A DNA stretch of 64,000 nt, taken from assembly GCF_019396325.1 (NCBI RefSeq), contig NZ_JAHKRO010000005.1, positions 62,001 through 126,000 on the forward strand. Reading direction: 5' to 3'. Shown piece by piece: positions 45,999-56,667 of the stretch. The notes below the pieces were generated by a model. That model did not search any database, was not told the DNA's origin, and saw nothing but the letters and a program-made list of their open reading frames with translations. The translations under genes and the position numbers were made by a program. Numbering within the stretch: the first letter of the stretch is position 1; each line of letters opens with the position of its first letter. The DNA comes from Nonomuraea ceibae (lineage in GTDB: Bacteria > Actinomycetota > Actinomycetes > Streptosporangiales > Streptosporangiaceae).

Positions 45999-46925
45999 AT
46001 GAGACGCATGTTCAGCACCGCGGCGGTCGTCCTGTCCGCGGCGCTCACCTTGACGGCCTGCGGTGGTGGCGGCGGCGGGGGCAACCCGCTCGACACCACG
46101 AGCGCGGCGCCCACGGGCTCCGCCACCGGCGGCGGCGGGGGGACCGTCGTGATCGGCTCCTTCGACTTCGACGAGAGCGTGCTGCTCGGCTCCATCTACG
46201 CCCAGGCGCTGGAGGCCAAGGGCGTGACGGTCGAGGAGAAGCCCCGCATCGGCAGCCGCGAGGTCGTCTACGACCAGGTCAAGAGCGGCGGCCTGACGCT
46301 GGTGCCCGAGTACAACGGCAACCTGCTGGCCTTCATCGACCAGCAGAACAAGGCCGCGACCACCGAAGAGGTCAACGCCGCGCTGAAGGAGAAGCTCCCC
46401 GCCGAGCTCGAAGTGCTCGAATCCTCCCCGGCCGAGGACAAGGACACGCTGTCGATCAGCAAGGACACCCAGTCCAAGCAGTCCGTCAACACGATGGAAG
46501 ACCTGGCCAAGGTGTCGAAGGACATGATCGTGGGCGGTCCGCCGGAGTTCAAGAAGCGCTGGGAGGCCCCCTTCAAGGAGGTCTACGGCATCCAGTTCAA
46601 GCAGTGGAAGCCCACCGGCCCGGCCACGGCCGACGCCATCAAGGACGGCTCCATCCAGGTCGGCAACGTGTTCTCCACCGACCCGAAGATCACCGCCAAC
46701 AACCTGGTGCCCCTCCAGGACACCAAGAACATCTTCCCCGCCCAGAACGTGACCCCGCTCCTGAACAAGGCCGGAGCCACCGACACGGTGCGCACCACCC
46801 TCAACGCGATCTCCGCCAAGCTGACGACCGACTCGCTGCTGGACATGATGCAGAAGATCGCCGTCAACAAGGACGAGCCCGCCACGGTGGCCAAGGAATG
46901 GCTGAGCGCGAACGGCCTCGGCTGA
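45999..46925 (+). CDS. Osmoprotectant-binding lipoprotein of the ABC transporter (OpuCC/OsmX-like)
   Basis: A 308-residue substrate-binding lipoprotein. Signal peptide with lipobox LTAC (cysteine at residue 21) followed by a Gly-rich linker. The OpuAC-type domain covers about residues 48-305: GSFDFDESVLLGSIYAQALEAKG and GLTLVPEYNGNLLAFIDQQ are the family's ligand-binding segments. It captures betaine, choline or a similar quaternary amine outside the cell. AAGAAGGGG lies before the ATG; it follows permease 2 by 37 nt. Confidence 0.88.
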   Translation: MRRMFSTAAVVLSAALTLTACGGGGGGGNPLDTTSAAPTGSATGGGGGTVVIGSFDFDESVLLGSIYAQALEAKGVTVEEKPRIGSREVVYDQVKSGGLTLVPEYNGNLLAFIDQQNKAATTEEVNAALKEKLPAELEVLESSPAEDKDTLSISKDTQSKQSVNTMEDLAKVSKDMIVGGPPEFKKRWEAPFKEVYGIQFKQWKPTGPATADAIKDGSIQVGNVFSTDPKITANNLVPLQDTKNIFPAQNVTPLLNKAGATDTVRTTLNAISAKLTTDSLLDMMQKIAVNKDEPATVAKEWLSANGLG

Positions 46926-46937
46926 CCCGCCCGGCGG

Positions 46938-46957
46938 GGGCCTCTCCCCTGAGGCCC
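46938..46957 (+). other. Hairpin covering the flavin reductase ribosome binding site
   Basis: GGGCCTC (46938-46944) pairs with GAGGCCC (46951-46957), 6-nt loop. The GAGG in the second arm is the only ribosome binding site for the GTG at 46963. It also might end the transporter transcript, but no T-tract follows. Confidence 0.4.
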
Positions 46958-46962
46958 TCGCC

Positions 46963-47442
46963 GTGAGCGAGTTCACCGAGGCCATGGCCCAGCTCGCCGG
47001 CGGCGTCGCGGTCGTCACCGTCCGCGACGGCCGCGACGACCTGGGCGTGACGATCTCGGCGCTGCTGTCGGTCTCCCTGGCGCCGCCGCTCGTCCTGATC
47101 AGCCTGTCCAGCGGCGGCTACCTCAGCGAGGTGCTGTGCCGCCAGGACCGCTGGGCGTGCTCCCTGCTCTCCTCCGGCCAGGCCGCCATGGCCAGCCGCT
47201 TCGCCGCCCCCGGCCGGCCCAGCGCCCGCCACCTCGTCGCCGGCGCGCCCCACCACCGCGGACCCCACTCGGACGCCCTGGTGCTGGAGGACGGCGTCGC
47301 CGCCCTGGAGGCCGAGACCGTCCAGGTGGTGCCGGCGGGTGACCACACGCTCTTCATCGCCCAGGTCCTCGCCGTCTCGTACGTCACCCCGTCCCTGCAC
47401 CCACTGGTCCGGCTGCGAGGGCGATACCGGCCCCTGGGCTGA
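46963..47442 (+). CDS. Flavin reductase (FMN-binding split barrel) family protein
   Basis: A 159-residue FMN reductase-like protein: FTEAMAQLAGGVAVVTVRDG near residue 4, GVTISALLSVSLAPPLVLISL near 28-48 and a C-terminal H-x-LFIAQVLAV motif near 127. Relatives supply reduced flavin to a monooxygenase, or act as monooxygenase components; a partner is not adjacent. GTG start with GAGG upstream; a hairpin includes that site. It may be cotranscribed with the transporter (37 nt after it) but is functionally distinct. Confidence 0.82.
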   Translation: MSEFTEAMAQLAGGVAVVTVRDGRDDLGVTISALLSVSLAPPLVLISLSSGGYLSEVLCRQDRWACSLLSSGQAAMASRFAAPGRPSARHLVAGAPHHRGPHSDALVLEDGVAALEAETVQVVPAGDHTLFIAQVLAVSYVTPSLHPLVRLRGRYRPLG

Positions 47443-47571
47443 TCTTCCAGGTCCGGTTGCCCGTGGGTTCGACGCCGGATGCCTTGCCGCTCCTTGGTCA
47501 CGGCTGCGGAACCCGCTCTGACGGGCGGCGCACTGCCGGGCCTGCGGAAACCGCCTCACGCTCGGGGGTGC

Positions 47572-47624
47572 AGGGGGCCGGAGGCCCCTTGCCAGGGGGG
47601 TCAGGGGGAGCTCGGCTCCCCCTG
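47572..47624. terminator. Two hairpins between convergent genes (REP-like)
   Basis: AGGGGGCC (47572-47579) pairs with GGCCCCTT (47583-47590), and CAGGGGGAGC (47602-47611) pairs with GCTCCCCCTG (47615-47624) around TCG. They lie in the 238-bp gap between the flavin reductase and sppA stops. The second resembles the short G-rich palindromes scattered in actinomycete genomes. No T-tract; a bidirectional transcription block is plausible. Confidence 0.5.
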
Positions 47625-47680
47625 GAGACACGGCCCGAACCGGCCACGCGCGCAGCACGCCACCGGTGAGGCCCTTGCCG

Positions 47681-49378
47681 TCAGCGGATGACGTACCAGC
47701 CCGGCAAGGACAGCGGCCCCCCGGCGGGCAGCCCCAGCTCCGCCGACAGCCGCGCCAGCGGCCCCCAGGCGTCGAGCCGGACCCGGGTGAGCGCCGCCGC
47801 CCGATCCTCGCTGGAGTCGGGCCCGCGCAGCCGCTCGAGCGGGTTGAGCCGGGGGTAGGTGCGTACGGGCGCGTCGTCGGCGAGCCCGGCCCGCTTCCTG
47901 GCCAGGGCCAGCGCGTCCTCCAGCCCGCCGAGCTCGTCGACGAGGCCGTTGTCGCGGGCGTCGCCGCCGGTCCAGACGCGGCCGCGGGCGAGTTCGTGGG
48001 CCCGTTCGCGGGTGAGGGAGCGGCCTTCGGCGACCTTGCCCACGAAGTCGTCGTAGATGCGGTCGAGCCAGGCGTTGACCCGTTCCCACTGCTCGGGGGA
48101 GAAGCCGCGCGAGGTGGAGAACATGCCGGCGTTGGCGCCTTCGGCGACCGTCTCGGAGGTGACGCCGATGCGTTCGAGCAGCTCCGACAGTACGGGCTTG
48201 CCGCCGAAGACGCCGATGGAGCCGGTGAGGGTGCCGGGCTGGGCGACGATGACGTCGGCGGCCATGGAGACGAAGTAGCCGCCGGACGCGGCGAGGTCGC
48301 CCATGGACACGATGATCGGCTTGACCTTGCGGGTGAGCACGACCTCGCGCCAGACGGTGTCGGAGGCGACGTACGAGCCGCCGGGGCTGTCGACGCGGAA
48401 CACGACGGCCTTGACGTGGTCGTCGCGCCGGGCGGCGCGCAGCGCGGCGCTGATCGTGTCGGAGCCCATGGCGCCGCTGCCGCCGAGCGGGCTGCGGCCG
48501 GAGCGGCCGGTGCGGATCTGGCCCATGCCGTGGATGAGCGCGATGCCGTCGGCGGTCGGGTTGGGCAGTTTGCGGACGGCGGCGCCCTTGGCGTAACGGG
48601 AGACGTACAGGAGGTGGGCCTCGTCGCCGGCGGCGCGCTTGACCTCGTCGTACACCTCGTCGCGGTAGGCCAGGCCGTCGACCAGCCCGGCCTGGAGGGC
48701 TTCGGCGCCGATGAACGGGCCCTGGTCGAACAGCTCGCGCACCTTGGCGGGGTCGAGCCGGCGGCCGTCGGCGATGCCGGCGGTGAGCTGGCCGGTGACG
48801 GATTCGACGATCCGGCCGACCGACTCGCGGTGCGGCTCGGTCATGTGGTCGTGGGTGAAGGTGTTGGCGGCGGTCTTGTACTCGTGCCGCTGGCCCATCT
48901 CGTAGCCGACGCCGAGCTTGGTCAGCGCGCCCTTGACGAACCGCTGTTCCAGGGCGATGCCGGTGAGCCCGACGTCGCCGCTGGGCTGGAGGTAGACGCG
49001 TTCGAAGGCGCTGGCCAGGTAGTAGGGCACGGTGCCGCTGCCGAACTCGCCGAACGTCTCGCCGAAGGCCACGGTCAGCTTGCCGGAGGCGCGGAAGCGG
49101 ACGACGGCCTGGCGCAGCTCCTGGACGGTGGCCAGGCCGAGCGGGTTGCCGCCGATCTTCACGATGAGGGCCTTGACGCGGGAGTCCTGCCGGGCGCGCT
49201 TGAGCCCGGCGAGCACGTCGGACAGGCGTGGCTTGCGCATGGACAGCACGGCGGCGAGGGGGTCCGCGGGCGGCCCCTCGATCACGCCTTCGGTGAGGTC
49301 CAGCTCCAGCACCAGGGGCGCGGTGCGCCGCTGACGGAGCTTGCCGACGGTTTCGCTGATCGCCTTGCCTGCGTCCAT
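47681..49378 (-). CDS. sppA: Signal peptide peptidase SppA, 67-kDa type
   Basis: A 565-residue protease of the long, two-domain SppA form. The catalytic lysine is in EYKTAANTF (about residue 168) and the serine in MGDLAASGGYF (about 365), the spacing of the E. coli-type enzyme where Lys and Ser come from different halves. It degrades cleaved signal peptides and other membrane-released peptides. An N-terminal transmembrane anchor is not evident, so it may be soluble or peripherally attached. ATG at 49378 is preferred over GTG at 49387 because AGGGTGG has proper spacing to it. Confidence 0.9.
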   Translation of the reverse strand: MDAGKAISETVGKLRQRRTAPLVLELDLTEGVIEGPPADPLAAVLSMRKPRLSDVLAGLKRARQDSRVKALIVKIGGNPLGLATVQELRQAVVRFRASGKLTVAFGETFGEFGSGTVPYYLASAFERVYLQPSGDVGLTGIALEQRFVKGALTKLGVGYEMGQRHEYKTAANTFTHDHMTEPHRESVGRIVESVTGQLTAGIADGRRLDPAKVRELFDQGPFIGAEALQAGLVDGLAYRDEVYDEVKRAAGDEAHLLYVSRYAKGAAVRKLPNPTADGIALIHGMGQIRTGRSGRSPLGGSGAMGSDTISAALRAARRDDHVKAVVFRVDSPGGSYVASDTVWREVVLTRKVKPIIVSMGDLAASGGYFVSMAADVIVAQPGTLTGSIGVFGGKPVLSELLERIGVTSETVAEGANAGMFSTSRGFSPEQWERVNAWLDRIYDDFVGKVAEGRSLTRERAHELARGRVWTGGDARDNGLVDELGGLEDALALARKRAGLADDAPVRTYPRLNPLERLRGPDSSEDRAAALTRVRLDAWGPLARLSAELGLPAGGPLSLPGWYVIR

Positions 49379-49414
49379 GAAAGCCACCCTAAGCGGCAGG
49401 AGCCGGGCGTGCGC

Positions 49415-50740
49415 TCACACTTGAGGTGTGCCGGTGGTGGCGGCCGCGGCGTCGATGCGGGCGGTGGTGCCGATGCGCAGGCCGGTGGTCTGGAGCCGTT
49501 GCAGCGCCTGGGCGGCGGTCAGGTTCGGGTACGCCTGCTTCAGCAGCGCGAAGCTGCCGGCGACGTGGGGTGCGGCCATGGACGTGCCGCTCATCAGCCC
49601 GTACGCGTCGTCGGGCACGGAGGCGGTGACGTCGGCGCCGGGGGCGAGCAGGTCGAGCAGCACGCCCCGGTTGGAGAAGGGCGCCATGCGGTCGGCGTCG
49701 TCGGTGGCGCCGACGGTGACGGCGGTGGAGACGCAGGCGGGGGAGGCGACGGCGTCGGTCCAGCCGTCGTTGCCGGCGGCGACCACGGGGGCCGCGCCGA
49801 GGGTGATGAGCTGGTCGAACTGCGGTTTGAGCGCGCCCGCGCCGGGGTCGGCGTCGCAGTGCCGCCGGTGCGGCCCGCCGCCGCCGAGGCTCATGTTGAC
49901 GGCGGCCACGTTGCGTTCCTTGGCGACCCTGGCGACGTATTCGAGGGCGAGTTTCTGGTCGGAGGTGTAGCTCAGGAAGCACGGCACCCGGGTGGTGCCG
50001 CAGGCGACGGCGCTGTTGATGCGGGAGAAGACCTGGATGGGCAGGATGCCCGCTTCGGGGGCGACGCCGTTGGCGGGGGCGCCGGTCACGAGCTTGCCCG
50101 CGGCGATGCCGGCGACGTGGGTGCCGTGGTCGCACCGGTTGGCGCCGCCGTTCAGGCACTGGCGGGTCTCGGCGTCGGCGGCGCCGGGCCCGGTCTGGTT
50201 GGCCTGGCCGTTGGGGCAGAGGGAGACGGCCTGGCTCGCCGCGTCGGAGGTGGAGAAGCACGCCTCGTCCACGATCCGGCCGGCCAGGAACGGGTGGTCG
50301 CGGTCGATCCCGGTGTCGAGGACGGCGACGGTGGCGCCCTTGCCGGTCCAGCCGGCGGCGTGGGCCCTGTCGGCGCCGATCACCTTGGTGGTCTCGGCCA
50401 GCAACGGCTTGCTGAGCGCGTCCTCGTACACGGCCTTGACCCGGGCGTCCTTCCTGAGGAGGGCGAGCGCGTCGGCGTCGAGTTCGGCGACGAAGAACGT
50501 GGGCGACTCGGTGGACTCCAGCACCCGGGCGGAGGAGGAGCCCTTCTCGACGTCGCCGGCGACGGCGGTGACGCTCTGCCCGGGTTTGACCTCGACGATC
50601 GAGCGCACCTTCTGGTGCGTGTCGAGCTGGGCGATCAGCGCCGGGCTGATCACCGGGTCACCGGTGTCGGCCTGCCCGGCGGCCGTCGCGGCGAGCAAGG
50701 CCGAGGTCGTGGCCGCAGCCACCAGGAGCATTCGTCTCAC
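49415..50740 (-). CDS. Secreted S8 (subtilisin-like) serine protease B
   Basis: A 441-residue exported protease. Signal peptide residues 1-23, then a propeptide/I9-like region (about 30-105), and the peptidase domain with Asp in VAVLDTGID (about 133), His in CDHGTHVAGIAAG (about 190) and Ser in SGTSMAAPHVAG (about 394); AAGN for the oxyanion hole is near 320. Extracellular protein degradation is expected. It ends soon after the catalytic domain. It is a close relative of the upstream gene (shared CPNGQ..QTGPGAADA and CDHGTHVAG), in the same orientation, so a tandem duplication is likely. The GTG start has no clear Shine-Dalgarno. Confidence 0.88.
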   Translation of the reverse strand: MRRMLLVAAATTSALLAATAAGQADTGDPVISPALIAQLDTHQKVRSIVEVKPGQSVTAVAGDVEKGSSSARVLESTESPTFFVAELDADALALLRKDARVKAVYEDALSKPLLAETTKVIGADRAHAAGWTGKGATVAVLDTGIDRDHPFLAGRIVDEACFSTSDAASQAVSLCPNGQANQTGPGAADAETRQCLNGGANRCDHGTHVAGIAAGKLVTGAPANGVAPEAGILPIQVFSRINSAVACGTTRVPCFLSYTSDQKLALEYVARVAKERNVAAVNMSLGGGGPHRRHCDADPGAGALKPQFDQLITLGAAPVVAAGNDGWTDAVASPACVSTAVTVGATDDADRMAPFSNRGVLLDLLAPGADVTASVPDDAYGLMSGTSMAAPHVAGSFALLKQAYPNLTAAQALQRLQTTGLRIGTTARIDAAAATTGTPQV

Positions 50741-50793
50741 GGCGGGACAGATGCCCGCACCTGGGGCGGGTGATGTCGGGGTTTCCCGAGTGA

Positions 50794-52749
50794 TTAACGA
50801 GTCTTGAGGACGTTCGCGGCCGCCTTCTTGAGCGCGGTGCTCGTGGACTTCGCGGAGAGCCGCACCTTCTCGGAGGAGTTGAGGACCTTGGTGTTGTTCA
50901 TCCCGTGCGCCCAGTTGAGCCAGCCGGTGAGCAGGGCGCTGTCGAGCCGCTGCTTGGCCGTCCTGTTCGCCTTGAGCACCCGGTACGCCTTGCCCAGCGA
51001 CGAGGCCTTGGTCAGCTCGGGGAAGACCTTGCTGGCCTTGTGCGCGAGCTTGAGGTAGCAGGTCAGGGTGGCGTCGTCGATCGAGCCGGTGCCCCGGTAG
51101 ACCTCCACGGCCCACTGCTTGGCGGTCATCGGCTTGGCCGAGGTGCCGCGCGTGCAGACGGTCGCGGGCGCCTTCGGGGTGGCGGTGATCGTCACCGTGA
51201 CCGTGACGGTCGGCAGCGGGACCGGCGTCGGGTCCGGGTCCACCGGGTCGGGCTGGGGCGTCGGGCCGCTGCCGGTCGGCTCCGGCTCGGGATCGGCGCC
51301 GGGGTCGGGGCCGGGGTCCGGCGAGTCGGGGTCGCCCGGGCTGCCGGGGAGCGTCGGCGGGTTCTGGCTGATCTCCGGCTGCGGGGCCGCCCCGGCGAGC
51401 GCCGCCGCCAGGTCCAGGCGCGGCGTGCGCACCTGGACGCCGTTGGCCTGGTAGACGTACGGCCTGCCGGTCGTCTTGAGCTTGTCGATCAGCTCCGGCA
51501 TGGGCGTCTGCGGCGAGGCGGCCTTCATCAGGGCCAGCGCCCCGGCGACGTGCGGGGTGGCCATCGAGGTGCCGCTGTAGACGGTCGTCTGGTTGCCCGG
51601 CACCGCCGACTCGATGTCCACGCCGGGCGCGAACAGGTCGAGCAGCGCGCCCCGGTTGGAGAAGTCGGCGATGGCGTCGCCGTCGTCGTTGGCGCCCACG
51701 GCCACGGCGGAGGTGATGCAGGCCGGGTAGGAGGCGCCCTCGAAGTACTCGTTGCCGGCGGCGACCACGGTCGCGATGCCCTTGGCCAGCAGCGCGTCGA
51801 TCTTCGGCTTGAGGACCTGGCCTTCCTCGCTGGTGTCGCAGGAGGTCTCGGACGGCATGCCGCCCAGGCTGAGGTTGACGGCGGCGATCGGGGCGGTCAG
51901 CGACGCCACGTGGTCCATGGCCAGCCGCAGCGACGACTCGAAGGCCAGCAGGCAGACGGGCTCGCCGCACACGTCCATGTCCTCGACGCGGCTGAAGACC
52001 TGGACGGCGATGATCCCGGCCTGGGGCGCGACGCCGCCGGTGCCGGCGGCGATGCCGGCCACGTGGGTGCCGTGGTCGCACAGGTTCACGCCGCCCGCCA
52101 GGCAGTTGGCGGTCGTGGCGTCGGCGGCGCCGGGGCCGGTCTGGCTGGTCTGGCCGTTCGGGCAGAGCGACTTGACGCCCTGGTCGACGGCGGAGAAGCA
52201 GGCCTCGGCGGTGATGCGGCCGGCGAAGGCCTGGTGGCCGGGGTCGATGCCGGTGTCCAGGACGACGACGTTCTGCCCGCTGCCGGTGAAGCCGGCGGCG
52301 TGCGCCTTGTCGGCGCCGATCTGGGGGAGGCTGGAGACGAGCGACGGCGGGTAGGCGCGGTCGCGGCGGATCGAGGTGACCTTGGGGTCCTCGGCGAGCG
52401 CGGCCAGCTCCTCGGCGGTGCCCTCGACCACGACGAACGGCTGGCGTTCGGGCTGCAGCAGCACCTCGGCGTTGCCGATCTCGGAGATCGGGGCGGGGAT
52501 CGGCTGGGTGAGCTCGACGATGGCCCGCACGGTGCCGCCGTCGACGCCTAACCCTTCCTCGACCTTCTCCTCAGGGGTGCTCGGAGCGGGGCTCGGAGCA
52601 GTGCTGGGAGCAGTGCTGGGAGCAGTGCTCGGAGCGGGGCTGGGGGCGGCGGTCGGGACCGGTGCGGCCGTCGGATCGGCGGCGAGAGCGGGCGCCGCGG
52701 GCAGCAACGCGAGCACGAGCGAGCACACGATCAGGGGGCGAAATCGCAC
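50794..52749 (-). CDS. Secreted S8 (subtilisin-like) serine protease A with C-terminal extension
   Basis: A 651-residue exported protease. Signal peptide residues 1-23; a Pro/Ala/Ser/Thr repeat (residues about 25-55, STAP units); prodomain; then the peptidase domain with Asp in VVVLDTGID (about 165), His in CDHGTHVAGIAAG (about 225) and Ser in SGTSMATPHVAG (about 395). A Pro/Asp/Gly-rich linker (about 455-520) leads to a basic helical C-terminal domain (about 530-651, rich in Lys and Ala) that may bind the cell wall. It lies 53 nt before protease B and probably shares its transcript. GGAGG lies 6 nt before the GTG. Confidence 0.88.
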   Translation of the reverse strand: MRFRPLIVCSLVLALLPAAPALAADPTAAPVPTAAPSPAPSTAPSTAPSTAPSPAPSTPEEKVEEGLGVDGGTVRAIVELTQPIPAPISEIGNAEVLLQPERQPFVVVEGTAEELAALAEDPKVTSIRRDRAYPPSLVSSLPQIGADKAHAAGFTGSGQNVVVLDTGIDPGHQAFAGRITAEACFSAVDQGVKSLCPNGQTSQTGPGAADATTANCLAGGVNLCDHGTHVAGIAAGTGGVAPQAGIIAVQVFSRVEDMDVCGEPVCLLAFESSLRLAMDHVASLTAPIAAVNLSLGGMPSETSCDTSEEGQVLKPKIDALLAKGIATVVAAGNEYFEGASYPACITSAVAVGANDDGDAIADFSNRGALLDLFAPGVDIESAVPGNQTTVYSGTSMATPHVAGALALMKAASPQTPMPELIDKLKTTGRPYVYQANGVQVRTPRLDLAAALAGAAPQPEISQNPPTLPGSPGDPDSPDPGPDPGADPEPEPTGSGPTPQPDPVDPDPTPVPLPTVTVTVTITATPKAPATVCTRGTSAKPMTAKQWAVEVYRGTGSIDDATLTCYLKLAHKASKVFPELTKASSLGKAYRVLKANRTAKQRLDSALLTGWLNWAHGMNNTKVLNSSEKVRLSAKSTSTALKKAAANVLKTR

Positions 52750-52836
52750 CGGCGTCCTCCGAGAAGGGGATGATCTCGGAGTTTAGGGCGATTTATCCCC
52801 CAGATATAGGGCCGGAGCCCCTTTCTCACCAGACTT

Positions 52837-54984
<2,148 letters not shown>

Positions 54985-55090
54985 CGGCATGCTCCCAACC
55001 CTGCCCTACGACGACCGTCCAACCCAGCCACTGCCCGCTTTCACCGAGACAATCACCGAAAGTGCGGAATCTTGGGTTTATCCGGGAGAA

Positions 55091-55113
55091 CTTGACCTCA
55101 AGCGCAATTGAGT
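55091..55113. promoter_or_regulatory. Overlapping palindromes before the MFS gene
   Basis: CTTGACCTCAAG (55091-55102) is a palindrome with a CC centre; CTCAA (55097-55101) and TTGAG (55108-55112) form a second one. TTGACC is also a possible -35 box. A third inverted repeat, ACGTTC/GAACGT (55119-55124, 55139-55144), spans the start codon. Regulator operators are likely; the regulator is not adjacent. Confidence 0.4.
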
Positions 55114-55129
55114 TCTTAACGTTCCATGC

Positions 55130-56650
55130 ATGAACATAGAACGTGCCGGCCGGCGGGAGTGGATCGGACTCGGCGTCCTCATCCTGCCGACCCTGTTGCT
55201 GTCCATTGACGTGAGCGTGCTCCACCTGGCCGCCCCGGCCCTGAGCGAGGACCTGCGCCCGACCGGCGCGCAACTGTTGTGGATCAATGACATCTACGGG
55301 TTCCTCATAGCCGGGTTCCTGATCACGATGGGCACGATCGGCGACCGCATCGGCCGCCGGAAGCTGCTGCTGATCGGCGCGGGCGCGTTCGCCGTGGCCT
55401 CCGCGCTGGCCGCCTACGCGCCGAGCGCCGAGGTGCTCATCGCCGCGCGGGCGCTGCTCGGCGTCGCCGGGGCCACGCTGATGCCGTCCACGCTGTCGCT
55501 GATCCGGAACATGTTCCACGACCCGGCCCAGCGGACCACCGCGATCAGCTTCTGGATGATCGGGTTCAGCGGCGGCATGGTGATCGGGCCGCTGGTCGGC
55601 GGCGCGCTGCTGGAGAACTTCTGGTGGGGGTCGGCGTTCCTGCTGGGCGTGCCGGTGATGGCCGTGCTGCTCGTGGCCGGGCCGCTGCTGCTGCCCGAGT
55701 ACCGCGCCCCCGACCCGGGCCGGCTCGACCTGGTGAGCGTCGTGCTGTCGGTCGTGGCCGCCCTCGCCGCCACCTACGGCGTCAAGGAGCTGGCCGCCGG
55801 TGAGCCGGGCCCGCTCGCGATCCTCGCCCTCGCCGCCGGCCTGGCGCTGGCCGTGGTCTTCATCCGGCGGCAGCGCACGATCCCCGCGCCGCTGCTGGAC
55901 CTCAAGCTGTTCGCCGACCGCCGCTTCAGCGGCTCGCTGGCCAGCCTCATGCTCGTCATCCTGGTCGGCCCCGGCCTGGGCCTGCTCGCCGGCCAGTACA
56001 TGCAGCTCGTCCTCGGGCTCTCGCCGCTGGAGGCCGGGCTGTGGACGCTGCCGTCCACGCTGGCGGTCGTCGCGGGCTTCGTGGCCGCGCCGCCGCTGGC
56101 GCGCCGCATCAGGCCCGGGTACGTGGCCGCCGCCGGGCTCGTGCTGGGCGCGGGCGGCCTGCTCCTGCTCACCCAGCCGGGTCTCGCGCCGCTGGTGACC
56201 GGGCAGACGCTGTTCTTCCTCGGCGCGTCGCCGCTGCTCGTGCTCGGCACCGACATGGTCGTCGGCTCCGCCCCGCCGGAGCGGTCGGGCTCGGCGGCGG
56301 CCCTGTCGGAGACGGCCCAGGAGTTCGGCGGCGCGCTCGGCCTGGCGATCTTCGGCAGCATCGCGGCGGCCGTCTACACGGCGCGGCTCACCGTGCCGGA
56401 CGGGGTGTCGCCGGAGGCGGCCGAGGCGGCCGGTGACACCCTCGGCGGCGCGATCGCCGTCGCGTCCGGCCAGCCCGGTCCCGTCGCCGCCGCCCTCGCC
56501 GACGCGGCCAGGGAGGCGTTCGGCTCGGGACTGGCGGTCGCGGCGGGCGCGGGAGCCGCCGTCGTCCTCGCGGCGGCGATCATGGCGGCCACCGCGCTCC
56601 GCCACGTGCCCGCCCTCAGCGCCGACACTCCCGCCCCGGCCCACGACTGA
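55130..56650 (+). CDS. MFS transporter, DHA2 (EmrB/QacA) 14-TM type
   Basis: A 506-residue permease with about 14 membrane spans. The family-defining segments are IDVSVLHLAAPALSEDL (TM1), IGDRIGRRKLLLIGAGAF (motif A) and ARALLGVAGATLMPSTLSLI (motif C region). It is likely a proton-driven drug or metabolite exporter. No ribosome binding site precedes the ATG and the promoter-like region ends near it, so leaderless translation is possible. It is embedded, on the opposite strand, between mak and glgB of the alpha-glucan locus and has no evident link to glycogen. Confidence 0.87.
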   Translation: MNIERAGRREWIGLGVLILPTLLLSIDVSVLHLAAPALSEDLRPTGAQLLWINDIYGFLIAGFLITMGTIGDRIGRRKLLLIGAGAFAVASALAAYAPSAEVLIAARALLGVAGATLMPSTLSLIRNMFHDPAQRTTAISFWMIGFSGGMVIGPLVGGALLENFWWGSAFLLGVPVMAVLLVAGPLLLPEYRAPDPGRLDLVSVVLSVVAALAATYGVKELAAGEPGPLAILALAAGLALAVVFIRRQRTIPAPLLDLKLFADRRFSGSLASLMLVILVGPGLGLLAGQYMQLVLGLSPLEAGLWTLPSTLAVVAGFVAAPPLARRIRPGYVAAAGLVLGAGGLLLLTQPGLAPLVTGQTLFFLGASPLLVLGTDMVVGSAPPERSGSAAALSETAQEFGGALGLAIFGSIAAAVYTARLTVPDGVSPEAAEAAGDTLGGAIAVASGQPGPVAAALADAAREAFGSGLAVAAGAGAAVVLAAAIMAATALRHVPALSADTPAPAHD

Positions 56651-56667
56651 CCGGCCGCGCGGCCCGG

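Noticed and set aside
47443-47680. tRNA or small RNA gene in the gap after the flavin reductase
   Set aside because: A GGTTCGA-like arm is present but no cloverleaf or CCA-adjacent acceptor stem could be built; hairpins there fit terminators or REP-like elements better.
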